From Rhizobium sp. CSW-27 (GTDB lineage: Bacteria; Pseudomonadota; Alphaproteobacteria; Rhizobiales; Rhizobiaceae): 64,000 nucleotides of DNA. Made by a program: the position numbers and the translations under genes. This document shows, piece by piece, positions 1 to 9,942 of this stretch. The notes under the pieces are model-generated. The model did not search any database and was not told where the DNA came from. It was given only the letters and a program-made list of their open reading frames with translations. Every line of letters begins with the position of its first letter. Within the stretch, counting starts at the first letter, position 1. The stretch lies in contig NZ_JAHHZO010000004.1 in the NCBI RefSeq assembly GCF_018760785.1, forward strand, positions 310,001 through 374,000, given 5' to 3'.

Positions 1-705
1 CGCATTGCGCGGCAGCAGCCCCTCGGCCATCAGCGAGACTTCCTTCAGCCGCTCCTGCAATTGCATCAATTCCGCACGGTCCTCGTCCGTCGTCACATGC
101 TCGCGGGCCAGAAGCGCCAGCCGCACGAGGATGTCGTTGGCGCGGCCCTGCATGGCAATCATCGCCTCCAGCAGGTCGCGGCCGCGATTGTCGGGCAGCA
201 GGAAACTGCGCACGCCATGCGACACCAGCACCGCGACCAGCAGCGCAAGCGCCGCCCCCGGCAGTTGATGGTAATCCGGGTTCAGATAGGCACTGATGAA
301 ATAGGAGGTGAAGGCAAACATGCCGACGGCAAAGCCGCGCGGCCCATAAACGCGCGCCAGGCTGGCCAGGAAGACGATCAGCAGGAAGGTGATGTCGGAG
401 AGGTAGCGATGTTCCTCAAGTGCAATCGCACTCGACATGCTGGCAAGCGCGGCAAACGCGCCCAGCGCGCGGGTCAGCAGCTGGCCGCGCGGCGTCGTAT
501 CGCGCACGGCAACGCCGCCTTCGATCGACAGGATGATCGCCAGCCCGAAGGCAATCGGCGCAAGCGCCAGAAGATGCAGATGCACCAGCACCAGCAGGCC
601 GACGGAAATGGCGATCGACAGTGTGACGCGCGCACCCATCCGGGCGCGTGACAGCGCCGGATCTACGGAATGTATCCAGTCGATGAGATTTGGTTTGGCT
701 GCCAT
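1..705 (-). CDS. FUSC-family inner-membrane protein, 3' part outside the window
   Basis: The frame opens at an ATG whose complement lies at 703-705 and runs off the left edge without a stop, giving at least 235 residues. The protein begins MAAKPNLIDWIHSVDPA, followed by several closely spaced hydrophobic segments (about residues 28-62, 80-95, 104-118, 124-142 and 150-165) and then a charged, probably cytoplasmic helical stretch. This resembles the N-terminal half of FUSC/aromatic-acid-exporter (YccS/AaeB-like) proteins, which form part of efflux systems. That family call is from overall pattern and is not certain. No clear Shine-Dalgarno sequence precedes the ATG. The neighbour on the same strand is a periplasmic protein. 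Confidence 0.65.
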   Translation of the reverse strand, partial: MAAKPNLIDWIHSVDPALSRARMGARVTLSIAISVGLLVLVHLHLLALAPIAFGLAIILSIEGGVAVRDTTPRGQLLTRALGAFAALASMSSAIALEEHRYLSDITFLLIVFLASLARVYGPRGFAVGMFAFTSYFISAYLNPDYHQLPGAALALLVAVLVSHGVRSFLLPDNRGRDLLEAMIAMQGRANDILVRLALLAREHVTTDEDRAELMQLQERLKEVSLMAEGLLPRNA

Positions 706-773
706 GGGAACGCCCTGATTGCGTCTGCTTCACGAGGAACGGCCCCGCGACGCGGCGAAACCGTCTGGCGCCC

Positions 774-1304
774 TTACTGGCCCTTGGCGATGTCCTGCAT
801 TTCCGCCAGCACGGAATCGCGTTCGCCCTCGCTCACCCGGTGGATGTCGTCGATCACCGGCCTGCCGCCTTCGGTGACGATGTCGAAATCCACTTCGTTG
901 ACGGAATCCTTGATGTCGGCCTGGTCGATGCAGGTCCACAACTTGAACGTGACCTTGACCGGCGTCACCGCGCCGTTCGGCTGACCGGCGGCAATGGTGA
1001 TGTTCTGCAGCGGGCAACCGTCCTGGGAATCCGTCACCACGTCATAGCCGAAGGGGTCGCCCGGCTGGTTGTTTTCCGTTTCGTAGGCGGGGTGCTTGGC
1101 GGCTTCCTTGTAGGCGGCCTGGAAGCGCTTGCTGAACAGCTTCGCCAGCGGCTCCGGGTCGAAAATGTATTTCCAGTCCGCATCGACGCTTTCCCAGTTG
1201 GCCTTCGTCATGTCCATCACCTGGCGCACCGGATCGGTGGCGTCGGCGGCGCTGGCAAAGGTGGAAAAGCAAGCGAAAAGCAAGGCGAGCGGCACGGTCC
1301 GCAT
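774..1304 (-). CDS. Periplasmic protein of unknown function (possibly DUF3828-like)
   Basis: This 176-residue protein has an N-terminal signal peptide (MRTVPLALLFACFSTFASA, cleavage after residue 19 likely), so it is predicted to be exported to the periplasm. The mature part has two cysteines (in DGCPLQN and LWTCIDQ) that could form a disulfide, and an acidic C-terminus. Its overall layout (a helical start with DPVRQVMDM, then a beta-rich part with VTFKLW and VDFDIVTEGGRPVIDDI) recalls DUF3828-type or NTF2-like periplasmic proteins, but I cannot assign a function. It lies alone between the FUSC-like gene and the oppositely oriented icd. Confidence 0.75.
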   Translation of the reverse strand: MRTVPLALLFACFSTFASAADATDPVRQVMDMTKANWESVDADWKYIFDPEPLAKLFSKRFQAAYKEAAKHPAYETENNQPGDPFGYDVVTDSQDGCPLQNITIAAGQPNGAVTPVKVTFKLWTCIDQADIKDSVNEVDFDIVTEGGRPVIDDIHRVSEGERDSVLAEMQDIAKGQ

Positions 1305-1388
1305 GGCGGCAATAATCCTTGTCTGGCAACGTTGCGGGAGATTATCCCCCTCAATCGATTTGGCAATGGCAATTGTTCTGGCGGCGCT

Positions 1389-1416
1389 TTGCGTTCCGGC
1401 TCCGCGGTGCTATAGC
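1389..1416 (+). promoter_or_regulatory. Candidate sigma-70 promoter for icd
   Basis: TTGCGT at 1389-1394 and TATAGC at 1411-1416 are separated by 16 bp and lie about 60 bp ahead of the icd start. This is a plausible housekeeping promoter; nothing in the sequence confirms the start point. Confidence 0.4.
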
Positions 1417-1478
1417 GCACGAGACTTCTGTCCACCTAAGCCGGGGCGGCAAGCCCCGTTCATCGAAGAGGCTGATAC

Positions 1479-2693
1479 ATGAACAAGATCAAGGTTGCCA
1501 ACCCGGTCGTCGATCTCGACGGCGACGAGATGACCCGCATCATCTGGCAGTTCATCAAGGAAAAGCTGATCCTGCCCTACCTTGATCTTCAGATCGAATA
1601 CTACGACCTCTCGGTGGAAAACCGCGACGCCACCAATGACCAGGTGACCGTCGATGCAGCGCACGCCATCAAGAAGCACGGCGTCGGCATCAAGTGCGCG
1701 ACGATCACGCCGGACGAAGCCCGCGTCAAGGAATTCAACCTCAAGGAAATGTGGAAGAGCCCGAACGGCACGATCCGCAACATCCTCGGCGGCGTCATCT
1801 TCCGCGAGCCGATCATCTGCAAGAACGTGCCGCGCCTGGTTCCCGGCTGGACCAAGCCGATCGTTGTCGGCCGTCACGCCTTCGGCGACCAGTACAAGGC
1901 AACCGACTTCAAGTTCCCGGGCAAGGGCAAGCTGACCATCAAGTTCGTCGGCGAAGACGGCGAAGTGATCGAAAAGGAAGTCTACAACGCACCGGGCGCC
2001 GGTGTGGCACTTGCCATGTACAACCTCGACGAATCGATCCGCGAATTCGCCCGCGCCTCGATGATGTACGGCCTGATGCGCAAGTGGCCGGTCTACCTGT
2101 CGACCAAGAACACCATCCTGAAGGCCTATGACGGTCGCTTCAAGGACATCTTCGAAGAAGTCTACCAGAACGAGTTCAAGGCGAAGTTCGACGAGATCGG
2201 CATCGTCTACGAACACCGCCTGATCGACGACATGGTCGCTTCCGCTCTGAAGTGGTCCGGTGGCTATGTCTGGGCCTGCAAGAACTACGACGGCGACGTG
2301 CAGTCCGACACGGTTGCGCAGGGCTTCGGCTCGCTCGGCCTGATGACCTCGGTTCTCTTGTCGCCCGATGGCCGCACGGTTGAAGCCGAAGCCGCCCACG
2401 GCACGGTGACGCGTCACTACCGCCAGCACCAGAAGGGTCAGGAAACCTCGACCAACTCGATCGCCTCGATCTTCGCCTGGACGCGTGGCCTTGCCCATCG
2501 CGCGAAGCTTGACGACAATGCCGAACTCGCAAAGTTCGCAACGACGCTCGAGAAGGTATGCATCGATACCGTCGAGGCCGGCTACATGACCAAGGACCTC
2601 GCACTGCTCATCGGTCCGGATCAGCCGTGGCTCTCCACCACCGCCTTCCTCGACAAGGTGGACGAGAACCTGCGCGCCGCAATGGCTGCCTGA
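1479..2693 (+). CDS. icd: NADP-dependent isocitrate dehydrogenase
   Basis: The 404-residue product is the homodimeric, eukaryote-like form of isocitrate dehydrogenase usual in rhizobia. It oxidatively decarboxylates isocitrate to 2-oxoglutarate with NADP in the cytosolic TCA cycle. The start [20 protein letters not shown], the substrate-binding SPNGTIRN segment, the GGVIFREPI segment and the [14 protein letters not shown] region all fit this family, and the length is normal. A GAGG motif lies shortly upstream of the ATG. The gene is monocistronic: a candidate promoter precedes it and a hairpin terminator follows directly. Confidence 0.97.
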   Translation: MNKIKVANPVVDLDGDEMTRIIWQFIKEKLILPYLDLQIEYYDLSVENRDATNDQVTVDAAHAIKKHGVGIKCATITPDEARVKEFNLKEMWKSPNGTIRNILGGVIFREPIICKNVPRLVPGWTKPIVVGRHAFGDQYKATDFKFPGKGKLTIKFVGEDGEVIEKEVYNAPGAGVALAMYNLDESIREFARASMMYGLMRKWPVYLSTKNTILKAYDGRFKDIFEEVYQNEFKAKFDEIGIVYEHRLIDDMVASALKWSGGYVWACKNYDGDVQSDTVAQGFGSLGLMTSVLLSPDGRTVEAEAAHGTVTRHYRQHQKGQETSTNSIASIFAWTRGLAHRAKLDDNAELAKFATTLEKVCIDTVEAGYMTKDLALLIGPDQPWLSTTAFLDKVDENLRAAMAA

Positions 2694-2715
2694 TCTGACG
2701 GCCTTCCGTCACATG

Positions 2716-2747
2716 AAACCCGGTCGCCCTGCGGCCGGGTTTTTCTT
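2716..2747 (+). terminator. Rho-independent terminator of icd
   Basis: AAACCCGG at 2716-2723 pairs with CCGGGTTT at 2735-2742, and the T-rich tail continues to 2747. It begins 22 bp after the icd stop. Confidence 0.85.
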
Positions 2748-2824
2748 TGAGCGCACGGACTTGTCATCGGGACGTCATCACGGCAAAATAAGAACATAAA
2801 CAGAACAAACGCTCGAGGAATATC

Positions 2825-3460
2825 ATGTCAAAGCTCACGCTATACACCCACCCCATGTCGCGCGGTCGCATTGTCCGCTGGATGCTGGAGGAGATCAGCC
2901 AGCCCTACGAGGCACATGTGGTCGCCTATGGGCCGCAGATGAAAAGCGCGGACTACCGTGCGATCAATCCGATGGGTAAGGTTCCGGCACTTCGCCACGG
3001 AGACCTTGTGGTAACCGAATGCGCCGGCATCATTGCCTATCTGGCGGACACCTTCCGCGATGCGGGCCTCTACCCGCAGACGGATGCGGAACGGGCCGCC
3101 TATTACCGCTGGATGTTCTTCGCCGCCGGACCGCTGGAGACCGCGGTCAGCAACCGCACGCTCGGCTTCATCGTGCCGGAAGAGAAGCAGCGCATGGTCG
3201 GCTACGGCTCCTATGAACTCGTTCTCGATACGCTGGAACAGGCGCTTGCCGACACCGCCTACGTAGCCGGCGAGCGTTTCACGGCTGCAGACGTCTATCT
3301 CGGCTCGCATCTGATGTGGGGCATGCAGTTCGGCAGCATCGAAAGGCGTCCCGCCTTCGAGGCCTATGTTGCGCGCCTCGGATCGCGGCCGGCCCATCTG
3401 CGCGCCACGCAGCTCGATGACGCGCTTGCGGCGGATCTCGCTGCCGCGCCGCAGGGCTGA
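2825..3460 (+). CDS. Glutathione S-transferase family protein
   Basis: This 211-residue protein has the GST layout. The N-terminal thioredoxin-like domain (residues 1 to about 80) starts [19 protein letters not shown] and contains the cis-proline segment NPMGKVPAL and the glutathione-contacting [11 protein letters not shown]. The helical C-terminal domain contains [16 protein letters not shown], a typical GST C-domain signature. The predicted role is conjugation or reduction of electrophiles with glutathione in the cytosol; the substrate is unknown. The ATG is preceded by CGAGGAATATC. It is followed 36 bp later by a VOC-family gene on the same strand, so the two may be co-transcribed. Confidence 0.9.
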   Translation: MSKLTLYTHPMSRGRIVRWMLEEISQPYEAHVVAYGPQMKSADYRAINPMGKVPALRHGDLVVTECAGIIAYLADTFRDAGLYPQTDAERAAYYRWMFFAAGPLETAVSNRTLGFIVPEEKQRMVGYGSYELVLDTLEQALADTAYVAGERFTAADVYLGSHLMWGMQFGSIERRPAFEAYVARLGSRPAHLRATQLDDALAADLAAAPQG

Positions 3461-3496
3461 AATACGACACGTCACCGGTTGACAGGAGAAGCCCCC

Positions 3497-3889
3497 GTGA
3501 AATTCGGCTACACCATCACCTATGTCCCGGACGTGCCGCAGTCGCTGGCCTTTTTCGGCGATGCCTTCGGCTTCGCGACGCGATTCCTGCACGAAAGCGG
3601 CACCTATGGCGAGCTGGAGAGCGGGGAAACAACGCTGGCCTTTGCGGCAGAGGACCTGGGCGAGGCCAATTTTCCGGGCGGTCATGTCTCTGCCCACGCA
3701 TCCCCGCAGCCGCTCGGGATGGAAATCGCGCTCGTGACCGAGGATGTTGCCGCCGCACACGCGCATGCCATCGCATGCGGTGCCCGCGAACTGTCGCCGC
3801 CCACCGAAAGGCCCTGGGGCCAGGTGGTGTCCTATCTGCGCTGCCCGGACGGGCTGCTGGTCGAACTGTGCACGCCAATGGCGGGGTGA
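3497..3889 (+). CDS. VOC (glyoxalase/bleomycin-resistance) family protein
   Basis: The 130-residue product has the vicinal-oxygen-chelate fold pattern: an N-terminal half with [18 protein letters not shown], a central GxxHV-like segment ([10 protein letters not shown]), and a C-terminal [21 protein letters not shown] motif in which the Glu is a usual metal ligand. I place the start at the GTG at 3497 because AGGAGAA at 3484-3490 is well spaced from it; the frame stays open to a TTG at 3479 with no better site. It lies downstream of the GST gene, a common pairing for small-molecule detoxification. The substrate cannot be inferred. Confidence 0.85.
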   Translation: MKFGYTITYVPDVPQSLAFFGDAFGFATRFLHESGTYGELESGETTLAFAAEDLGEANFPGGHVSAHASPQPLGMEIALVTEDVAAAHAHAIACGARELSPPTERPWGQVVSYLRCPDGLLVELCTPMAG

Positions 3890-3966
3890 TCGATCCCGCA
3901 CCGCGGCGTGGCGGACAAGCGCCTTTGATGTTGGACCCGCGGGCGGCTCATGATATTGAGCCGCCC

Positions 3967-5424
3967 ATGACCCAGATTACCTCAAATCCCGTTCACGTCA
4001 TTGGCGGCGGCCTTGCCGGTTCCGAAGCCGCCTGGCAGCTGGCCGAAGCCGGCACCCCCGTCATCCTGCATGAAATGCGCGGCGTGCGCGGCACGGATGC
4101 GCACAAGACCGACCACCTTGCCGAACTGGTCTGCTCCAATTCCTTCCGCTCCGACGATGCCACCGCCAATGCAGTCGGCGTCATCCATGCGGAAATGCGC
4201 CTCGCCGGCTCGCTGATCATGGCCTGTGCCGATCGCCACCAGGTGCCGGCCGGCGGCGCGCTTGCCGTCGATCGCGACGGCTTCTCCGATGCCGTCACCA
4301 GGGCGATTTCCAGCCATCCGCTGATCAGCGTGGTGCGGGAAGAAGTGCAGGGCCTGCCGCCGCAGGACTGGGGCCTCTCCATCGTCGCGACAGGCCCGCT
4401 GACCTCGGCCACGCTCGCCGCCGCCATCCAGGCGGAAACCGGCGAGGATGCGCTCGCGTTCTTCGATGCCATCGCGCCGATCGTCCATCGTGACTCTATC
4501 GACATGTCGATCTGCTGGTATCAGTCGCGCTATGACAAGGTCGGTCCCGGCGGCACGGGCAAGGACTACATCAACTGCCCGCTCGACAGGGAACAGTATG
4601 ACGCCTTCGTCGATGCCCTGATCGCTGGTGACACGGTCGGCTTCAAGGAATGGGAAGGCACGCCCTATTTCGATGGTTGCCTGCCGATCGAGGTGATGGC
4701 CGAGCGCGGCCGCGAAACGCTGCGCCACGGACCCATGAAGCCGATGGGCCTCACCAATGCCCATAACCCGACCGTCAAGGCCTATGCCGTCGTGCAACTG
4801 CGGCAGGACAATGCGCTCGGCACGCTCTACAACATGGTCGGTTTCCAGACGAAGCTGAAATATGGCGCGCAGGCGGAAATCTTCCGCATGATCCCCGGCC
4901 TGCAGAATGCCGAATTCGCACGGCTCGGCGGCCTGCACCGCAACACCTACATCCATTCGCCGACCCTGCTCGACCGGAGTCTGACGCTGAAGTCGCGCCC
5001 GGGCCTGCGCTTTGCCGGACAGATCACCGGCTGCGAGGGCTATGTGGAAAGTGCGGCCATTGGCCTGCTGGCCGGTCGCTTCGCTGCGGCGGAAGCCAGG
5101 GGCGAGGCACCCTCGCTGCCGCCGGCGACCACGGCGCTCGGATCGCTCCTGAACCACATCACCGGCGGCCATCTGGTCTCCGACGACGAACCCGGCAAGC
5201 GTTCCTTCCAGCCGATGAACATCAATTTCGGCCTCTTTCCGGAACTGGAGCCCGGCTCGATCGTCAAGCCGGAGGGCGTCAAGCGCTTCCGGGGCAAGGA
5301 CAAGACGGTGATGAAGCGCCAGCTTCTGGCGCGCCGGGCACTCGGCGATTGCGCCGCCTGGCTCGGCCTTCCGGCGCCGGAGGATGCCTCAGACGCTGCC
5401 GCCCTGGCCACGGACGCCGTCTAG
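3967..5424 (+). CDS. trmFO: Methylenetetrahydrofolate-tRNA-(uracil-5-)-methyltransferase
   Basis: The 485-residue protein is TrmFO, the folate- and FAD-dependent enzyme that makes ribothymidine at position 54 of tRNAs. The N-terminus has the FAD-binding [14 protein letters not shown] motif and [25 protein letters not shown] contains a conserved cysteine. The C-terminal half has [18 protein letters not shown] and the family-specific [12 protein letters not shown]. The frame is open further upstream, but the ATG at 3967 gives the normal N-terminus and length. The last 36 bp overlap the end of a gene on the other strand. Confidence 0.95.
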   Translation: MTQITSNPVHVIGGGLAGSEAAWQLAEAGTPVILHEMRGVRGTDAHKTDHLAELVCSNSFRSDDATANAVGVIHAEMRLAGSLIMACADRHQVPAGGALAVDRDGFSDAVTRAISSHPLISVVREEVQGLPPQDWGLSIVATGPLTSATLAAAIQAETGEDALAFFDAIAPIVHRDSIDMSICWYQSRYDKVGPGGTGKDYINCPLDREQYDAFVDALIAGDTVGFKEWEGTPYFDGCLPIEVMAERGRETLRHGPMKPMGLTNAHNPTVKAYAVVQLRQDNALGTLYNMVGFQTKLKYGAQAEIFRMIPGLQNAEFARLGGLHRNTYIHSPTLLDRSLTLKSRPGLRFAGQITGCEGYVESAAIGLLAGRFAAAEARGEAPSLPPATTALGSLLNHITGGHLVSDDEPGKRSFQPMNINFGLFPELEPGSIVKPEGVKRFRGKDKTVMKRQLLARRALGDCAAWLGLPAPEDASDAAALATDAV

Positions 5425-5853
5425 CTGCATCTGCTCGCGCGTCAGATAATTGCCGAGCAGCCACAGCGACACTTCGGCCGCCTCCGCGGCGGTGGAGAAC
5501 ACGAAGCTTCCGCTCTGGGTCGGCGCATCGAGAAAGTCGATCGTCAAACCGCGCCCGTTCGACATGGGCGTCACCTGGGCTCGCCCCGGTTCGATGAGAT
5601 GGCAGGCGTAATGCGAACCGCCATTGCGCATGACACCGGCCTTGTTGTCGTGCAGGCGCACGAAGATCGCATTGCCGTCCTCGGTCTCGTGCAGGCTGCG
5701 GATTGCTTCGGTCGGATAGGCACGGCCGAATTCGAGGATGGCCAGCCCCGGATCGTGCCGGTCCAGTTCCTCGCGTTCCCTTGCCATGCGCGTGGTGTAA
5801 TAGGCGGTCAGGATGACCAGTCCGAATATGATTGCCCAGACGACCAGACTCAC
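5389..5853 (-). CDS. Conserved membrane-anchored protein of unknown function
   Basis: This 154-residue protein starts with a single hydrophobic segment ([19 protein letters not shown], residues 1-19) and then a soluble domain with [19 protein letters not shown] and [12 protein letters not shown], probably in the periplasm. I prefer the GTG start whose complement is at 5851-5853 because GGGGAG precedes it at good distance; the frame is open to an upstream ATG at 5898. It converges on trmFO with a 36-bp overlap. It looks like a small protein conserved among rhizobia, but I know no function for it. Confidence 0.75.
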   Translation of the reverse strand: MSLVVWAIIFGLVILTAYYTTRMAREREELDRHDPGLAILEFGRAYPTEAIRSLHETEDGNAIFVRLHDNKAGVMRNGGSHYACHLIEPGRAQVTPMSNGRGLTIDFLDAPTQSGSFVFSTAAEAAEVSLWLLGNYLTREQMQLDGVRGQGGSV

Positions 5854-6042
5854 ACGGAATTCTCCCCTGCAGACGGCACCTCTCGCCGCCCCCGCCATCT
5901 AGCCGACGAGGCTTGCCCGAACGTGACCGTCACACGGAACCGACGCGCCCTGGCGTCTCAACCGCCCGGACCGATCGCCGCAGGCGGGAAATGCAGGTGA
6001 CGCAAAAAAGTGCGGCAGCAGCAGGTGGCACGGCCTGCCGGA

Positions 6043-6930
6043 TCAGAGGCGCTTCAGTGCCAGCATTTTCAGCATGGAGAGCTGACGACGCCATTGCGGC
6101 CGCTGCAGCCGCCCCGCCAGCGCATCTTGCGGCCTGGTCTCGGTCCGCTTCAGAACCGGTGCGGCCAGTGCAACCGGCAGGAATGCCGGCAGAAGACCGG
6201 GCGGCAGTTCCGCCCTGCGCGCCTTGCCGAGGTGTTCAAGCCCCAGGGCGGCTAGCGCCCCGACGGCATGCGCCGCATTCTCCCCCTTCTCGTCGCCCAG
6301 AAAAGCGTCGCGATCGAGGCCGGTGGCAGACAGGATATCCTGCGGCACATAGACCTGGCCACGGCGCCGGTGCTGCGGCAGCAGCAGAAGCAGGCCGGAA
6401 ATCGCCTGGGCAACGCCGGCATGGCCGGCGGCTTCGGCCTGTCGCATTGCTGCCGGCGCATCGAGCACCAGACCGGCCAGTTGAATGAGGGCCGAGGCAG
6501 TCTCGCCCGCATAGCCCTCCAGCGCATTGCGATCGGGCATCGGATCGTCATAGAGATCGAAGATGCGGGCGTCGATCAGGTCGATCAGGCTCTGGCGTGG
6601 CAGGCTGTAGCGCTCCACCGTCTCGATCAGAGCGACGGCGAGCGGATTACCGCCAGCGTCGCCGCTCGCTGTACCCGTCAGCAGATCACGCCACCATTGC
6701 AGGCGGATCTCGCCGGCAAGCGGCTGCTGCACCACCTCGCGCACACGGGCAATCTCGGCATTGAAGGCATAAAGCGCGCCGAGTGCGCCCCGCTTTTCCT
6801 GCGGCGACAGCAGACAGGCGAGATAACGGTCACGATCCGTCTCGCGCAAGGTCGACAGGCAGATATCCCAATGGTCGCCGGCAGCAGCCGTCACGGCCTT
6901 CCCTCCGCACAAATTCGGTTCAGACGGCAA
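6043..6930 (-). CDS. Squalene/phytoene synthase family protein, NDUFAF6-like
   Basis: The 295-residue product has the all-helical trans-isoprenyl-diphosphate synthase pattern: DRDRYLACLLSPQEKRGALGALYAFNAEIARVREVV at about 32-67, LQWWRDLL at about 78-85, DLYDDPMPD at about 128 and YAGETASALIQL at about 141. True phytoene or squalene synthases carry two DxxxD motifs; the first region here reads NAEIARVRE, so the catalytic aspartates look absent. That fits the proteobacterial relatives of the mitochondrial complex I assembly factor NDUFAF6 rather than a carotenoid enzyme. Its start overlaps the end of the Mth938-domain gene by 11 bp, so the two are translationally linked. Confidence 0.8.
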   Translation of the reverse strand: MPSEPNLCGGKAVTAAAGDHWDICLSTLRETDRDRYLACLLSPQEKRGALGALYAFNAEIARVREVVQQPLAGEIRLQWWRDLLTGTASGDAGGNPLAVALIETVERYSLPRQSLIDLIDARIFDLYDDPMPDRNALEGYAGETASALIQLAGLVLDAPAAMRQAEAAGHAGVAQAISGLLLLLPQHRRRGQVYVPQDILSATGLDRDAFLGDEKGENAAHAVGALAALGLEHLGKARRAELPPGLLPAFLPVALAAPVLKRTETRPQDALAGRLQRPQWRRQLSMLKMLALKRL

Positions 6931-7303
6931 TCAGGGCCGCGGCCACCGGCCGCGATTCGCCGAGCATGATGTTGTACGTCCGGATGGCCGCCCCGGTTCC
7001 CATCGGGTCGGACGAAATTCCACGTGCACGGAGCGCGGCCTTCAGCGGTGCGGGCAGCGGGCGGATGTCGCGACCGGTGCCGACCAGCAGGAATTCGACG
7101 CCTTCCGCATCAAGCACGCGCGCGAAGGCCTCGACCGTCAGCGGGTCGCCTTCCGCCATGTCCCAGGCATAAATGCCGGCGGGCAGGCAGATCAGCGAGC
7201 CGCGATGCGACATGTCGGCAAAGCGGAAGCCACCATTGCCATAGGCGTCGATGGGCGCGCGCCCCGGAAAATGGGCGTCGCGCATGTCGATTGCGCGGCT
7301 CAA
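6920..7303 (-). CDS. Mth938-like domain protein (DUF498, NDUFAF3-like)
   Basis: The 127-residue protein matches the Mth938/DUF498 domain: IDAYGNGGFRFADMSHRGSL, then LPAGIYAW, and the core EFLLVGTGRDIRPLP followed by GISSDPMGTGAAIRTYNIML. The human member, NDUFAF3, helps assemble respiratory complex I; the bacterial role is not settled. The gene starts 4 bp after the end of secDF and overlaps the phytoene-synthase-like gene by 11 bp, so yajC-secDF and these two genes form one minus-strand operon. That neighbourhood fits a role in membrane-protein insertion or complex I biogenesis. Confidence 0.88.
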   Translation of the reverse strand: MSRAIDMRDAHFPGRAPIDAYGNGGFRFADMSHRGSLICLPAGIYAWDMAEGDPLTVEAFARVLDAEGVEFLLVGTGRDIRPLPAPLKAALRARGISSDPMGTGAAIRTYNIMLGESRPVAAALIAV

Positions 7304-7307
7304 GGCC

Positions 7308-9875
7308 TCACACGCCGGGCTTGCCGGCCGGCAAGCCCTTGTCCGTCGCCTTGGCCTTCTTGTCGTCTTCGCTGCCGAAGGTATCCGTCCGCAGCTTGAA
7401 GCCGATCAGCACGGGGGCCGCAATGTAGATCGACGAGAAGGTACCGACCGCGACACCGAACAGCATGGCGAAGGTGAAGGAACGGATCACCTCGCCGCCG
7501 AAGATGTAGAGGGCCGCCAGCGCGATCAGCGTCGTCACGGCGGTCAGCACCGTACGCGAGAGGGTCTGGTTGATCGAGATGTCGATCACCTCCTGCAGCG
7601 GCATCTTCTTGTAACGCCGCAGATTTTCACGCATGCGGTCATAGACGACGACCGTATCGTTCAACGAATAGCCGACGATGGTGAGGATGGCCGCGATGCT
7701 GGTCAGGTTGAACTCGATCCCCGTCAGCACGAAGAGGCCAAGCGTCAGGATCACGTCATGCATGGTGGCGATGATTGCGCCGATGGCGAACTGCCATTCG
7801 AAGCGGAACCAGATGTAGATGAGGATGAACAGCAGTGCGATTCCGACCCCGAACGTGGCGCTGTAGGTCAGTTCGCTCGAGACCGAGGGACCGACCACCT
7901 CGACACGGCGGAAGTCGTAATCCTTCTCGAGATCGTTGCGGATGCGTTCCAGCGCCGACTGTTCGGCATTCTCGCCGCCATCCTGCGCCTGGACGCGCAC
8001 CAGAACCTCCTGCGGCGAGCCAAAACCCTGGGCCTGGACATCGCCGAGGTTCAACTGGTCGAGACGCGCGCGGATATCGGCGATGTTGGCATCACCCTCG
8101 CGCGCCTTCAGTTCTATGATCGAGCCGCCGCGGAAATCGATGCCGAGATTCATGCCGACGCCGACGAAACCGACCAGCGAGACAATCGACAACACGGCCG
8201 CTGCAGAGAAGTTGTAGCGGCGGATCGACATGAACGGCAGGCCGCGACCATCGAAGATGCCAGTGCGGATGCCCTTGGGCAGCGCCTTCGGCTTGGCGCG
8301 CTTGACCCACAGCGAGAACATCCAGCTGGTGAAGGTGAAGGCGGTAAAGACGGTGGTGACGATACCGATCGCCAGCGTCACGGCGAAGCCGCGCACAGGA
8401 CCGGAACCGAGATAGAACAGAACCACGGCGGCAATCAGCGTCGTCAGGTTGGCGTCGATGATCGTACCGAAGGCGCGCCGGAAGCCGCTGTCGATCGCCG
8501 GCAGCAACGAACGCCCGCTCTTCACTTCCTCGCGGATGCGCTCGTAGATCAGAACGTTCGAATCGACCGCCATGCCCATGGTCAGCACGATGCCCGCAAT
8601 GCCCGGCAGGGTCAGCGTCGAGCCGATCAGCGTCAGAACAGCAAGGATCATCACGATGTTGACGGCAAGCGCCACGTTGGCGAGCAGGCCGAAGAAGCCG
8701 TAGAAGGCGAACATGAAGCCGGCCACGGCAACCGCGCCGATGATGCTGGCAACCACACCGGCACGGATCGAATCCGCGCCGAGGCCCGGACCGACGGTCC
8801 GCTCCTCAACCACGGTCAGCGTTGCCGGCAGCGCACCGGCGCGCAGCAGCACGGCCAGATCGTTGGCGCCCTGAACGGTGAAATTGCCGGAGATCTGGCC
8901 GGAACCGCCAATGATCGGCTCGCGGATCACCGGGGCAGAGATCACCTGGTCATCCAGAACGATGGCGAAGGGACGCCCGACATTCTGCTGCGTCGCCTGG
9001 GCAAAGCGCTGGGCGCCGCGCGAATCGAAGCGGAAGGTGACGACCGGTTCGTTGGTCTGCTGGTTGAAGCTCGCCTGGGCATCCACCAGGTTTTCGCCCG
9101 AGACCAGCGCACGCCGCTCGACCAGGTAGGGAACGGCCGGATCGTCGGTGGAATAGAGGATTTCGGAACTTGCCGGTGGACGGCCGTTCAGGGCCTCCTG
9201 TGCCGGCATAGAGGTATCGACCAGATGGAAGGAAAGCTTTGCCGTCTGATTCAGCAGGGCCTTCAGGCGCTGCGGGTCCTGCAGCCCCGGAACCTGCACG
9301 ATGATCCGATCATCGCCCTGCCGCTGGATCAGCGGTTCGGTGGTGCCGAGTTCGTCGACGCGGCGACGCACGACCTCGATCGACTGCGTGACGGCAGACG
9401 AGAGGCGATAGCTGATGCCCGCATCGGTCAGCGTCAGGCGCAGAAGCCCGTTGCCTTCATCCTCCAGCGACACTTCGGTGACCGAGCCGCCGAAGGTGCC
9501 GGCCGAGACCGGCTGCAGAAGCGGGTTCAGCGCATCCTTGGCCGCCTGCAGCTGGCCCGTATCGGTGATACGCACCTGAATCTGCTGACCCGTGCCCGTC
9601 AGGCCGGTATAGCGCACATTGGCTTCGCGCAAGGCATTGCGCACATCGCCAACCACGGTTTCGAGGCGCTCCTTGACGATATCGGCGCGCTCAACCTTCA
9701 GCATGATGTGCGAGCCGCCCTGCAGGTCGAGGCCGAGCGTCACCTTCTTCGTCGGAAACCAGCCCGGGAGCTTTGCCAACTGCTCGTTGCTGACCAGATT
9801 CGGTGCCGCGACAAGGGCGCTCACGACGATGACGAACCAGATGAAAAGTGTCTTCCAGCGGGAGAAGTATAGCAT
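7308..9875 (-). CDS. secDF: SecD-SecF fusion, protein translocase subunit
   Basis: The 855-residue protein joins SecD and SecF, accessory subunits that use the proton-motive force to complete Sec-dependent export from the periplasmic side. The first transmembrane helix is at about residues 8-28, then DLQGGSHIMLKVE and the large periplasmic domain, the SecD membrane domain with GMAVDSNVLIYERIREE at about 430-446, then the SecF half with GIDFRGGSIIELKA at about 575 and TIVGYSLNDTVVVYDRMREN at about 735. The fused form is common in Rhizobiales. The yajC gene lies 67 bp upstream and the Mth938 gene 4 bp downstream. Confidence 0.97.
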   Translation of the reverse strand: MLYFSRWKTLFIWFVIVVSALVAAPNLVSNEQLAKLPGWFPTKKVTLGLDLQGGSHIMLKVERADIVKERLETVVGDVRNALREANVRYTGLTGTGQQIQVRITDTGQLQAAKDALNPLLQPVSAGTFGGSVTEVSLEDEGNGLLRLTLTDAGISYRLSSAVTQSIEVVRRRVDELGTTEPLIQRQGDDRIIVQVPGLQDPQRLKALLNQTAKLSFHLVDTSMPAQEALNGRPPASSEILYSTDDPAVPYLVERRALVSGENLVDAQASFNQQTNEPVVTFRFDSRGAQRFAQATQQNVGRPFAIVLDDQVISAPVIREPIIGGSGQISGNFTVQGANDLAVLLRAGALPATLTVVEERTVGPGLGADSIRAGVVASIIGAVAVAGFMFAFYGFFGLLANVALAVNIVMILAVLTLIGSTLTLPGIAGIVLTMGMAVDSNVLIYERIREEVKSGRSLLPAIDSGFRRAFGTIIDANLTTLIAAVVLFYLGSGPVRGFAVTLAIGIVTTVFTAFTFTSWMFSLWVKRAKPKALPKGIRTGIFDGRGLPFMSIRRYNFSAAAVLSIVSLVGFVGVGMNLGIDFRGGSIIELKAREGDANIADIRARLDQLNLGDVQAQGFGSPQEVLVRVQAQDGGENAEQSALERIRNDLEKDYDFRRVEVVGPSVSSELTYSATFGVGIALLFILIYIWFRFEWQFAIGAIIATMHDVILTLGLFVLTGIEFNLTSIAAILTIVGYSLNDTVVVYDRMRENLRRYKKMPLQEVIDISINQTLSRTVLTAVTTLIALAALYIFGGEVIRSFTFAMLFGVAVGTFSSIYIAAPVLIGFKLRTDTFGSEDDKKAKATDKGLPAGKPGV

Positions 9876-9942
9876 TGCGCTCTCGATATTCTGGCAGGAT
9901 CAGGGAGGCACCCGCCAGCCGGGCGCCCTCCCCGCAGATGGG

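Noticed and set aside
6043-6930. Carotenoid or hopanoid biosynthesis role for the phytoene-synthase-like protein
   Set aside because: The DxxxD motifs needed for catalysis are not seen and no other isoprenoid gene is nearby; the operon points to an NDUFAF6-like role.
7251-9872. 873-codon open frame antisense to secDF
   Set aside because: High GC leaves long open antisense frames; its product is His/Arg/Asp-rich without domains, whereas the minus strand encodes a complete SecDF.
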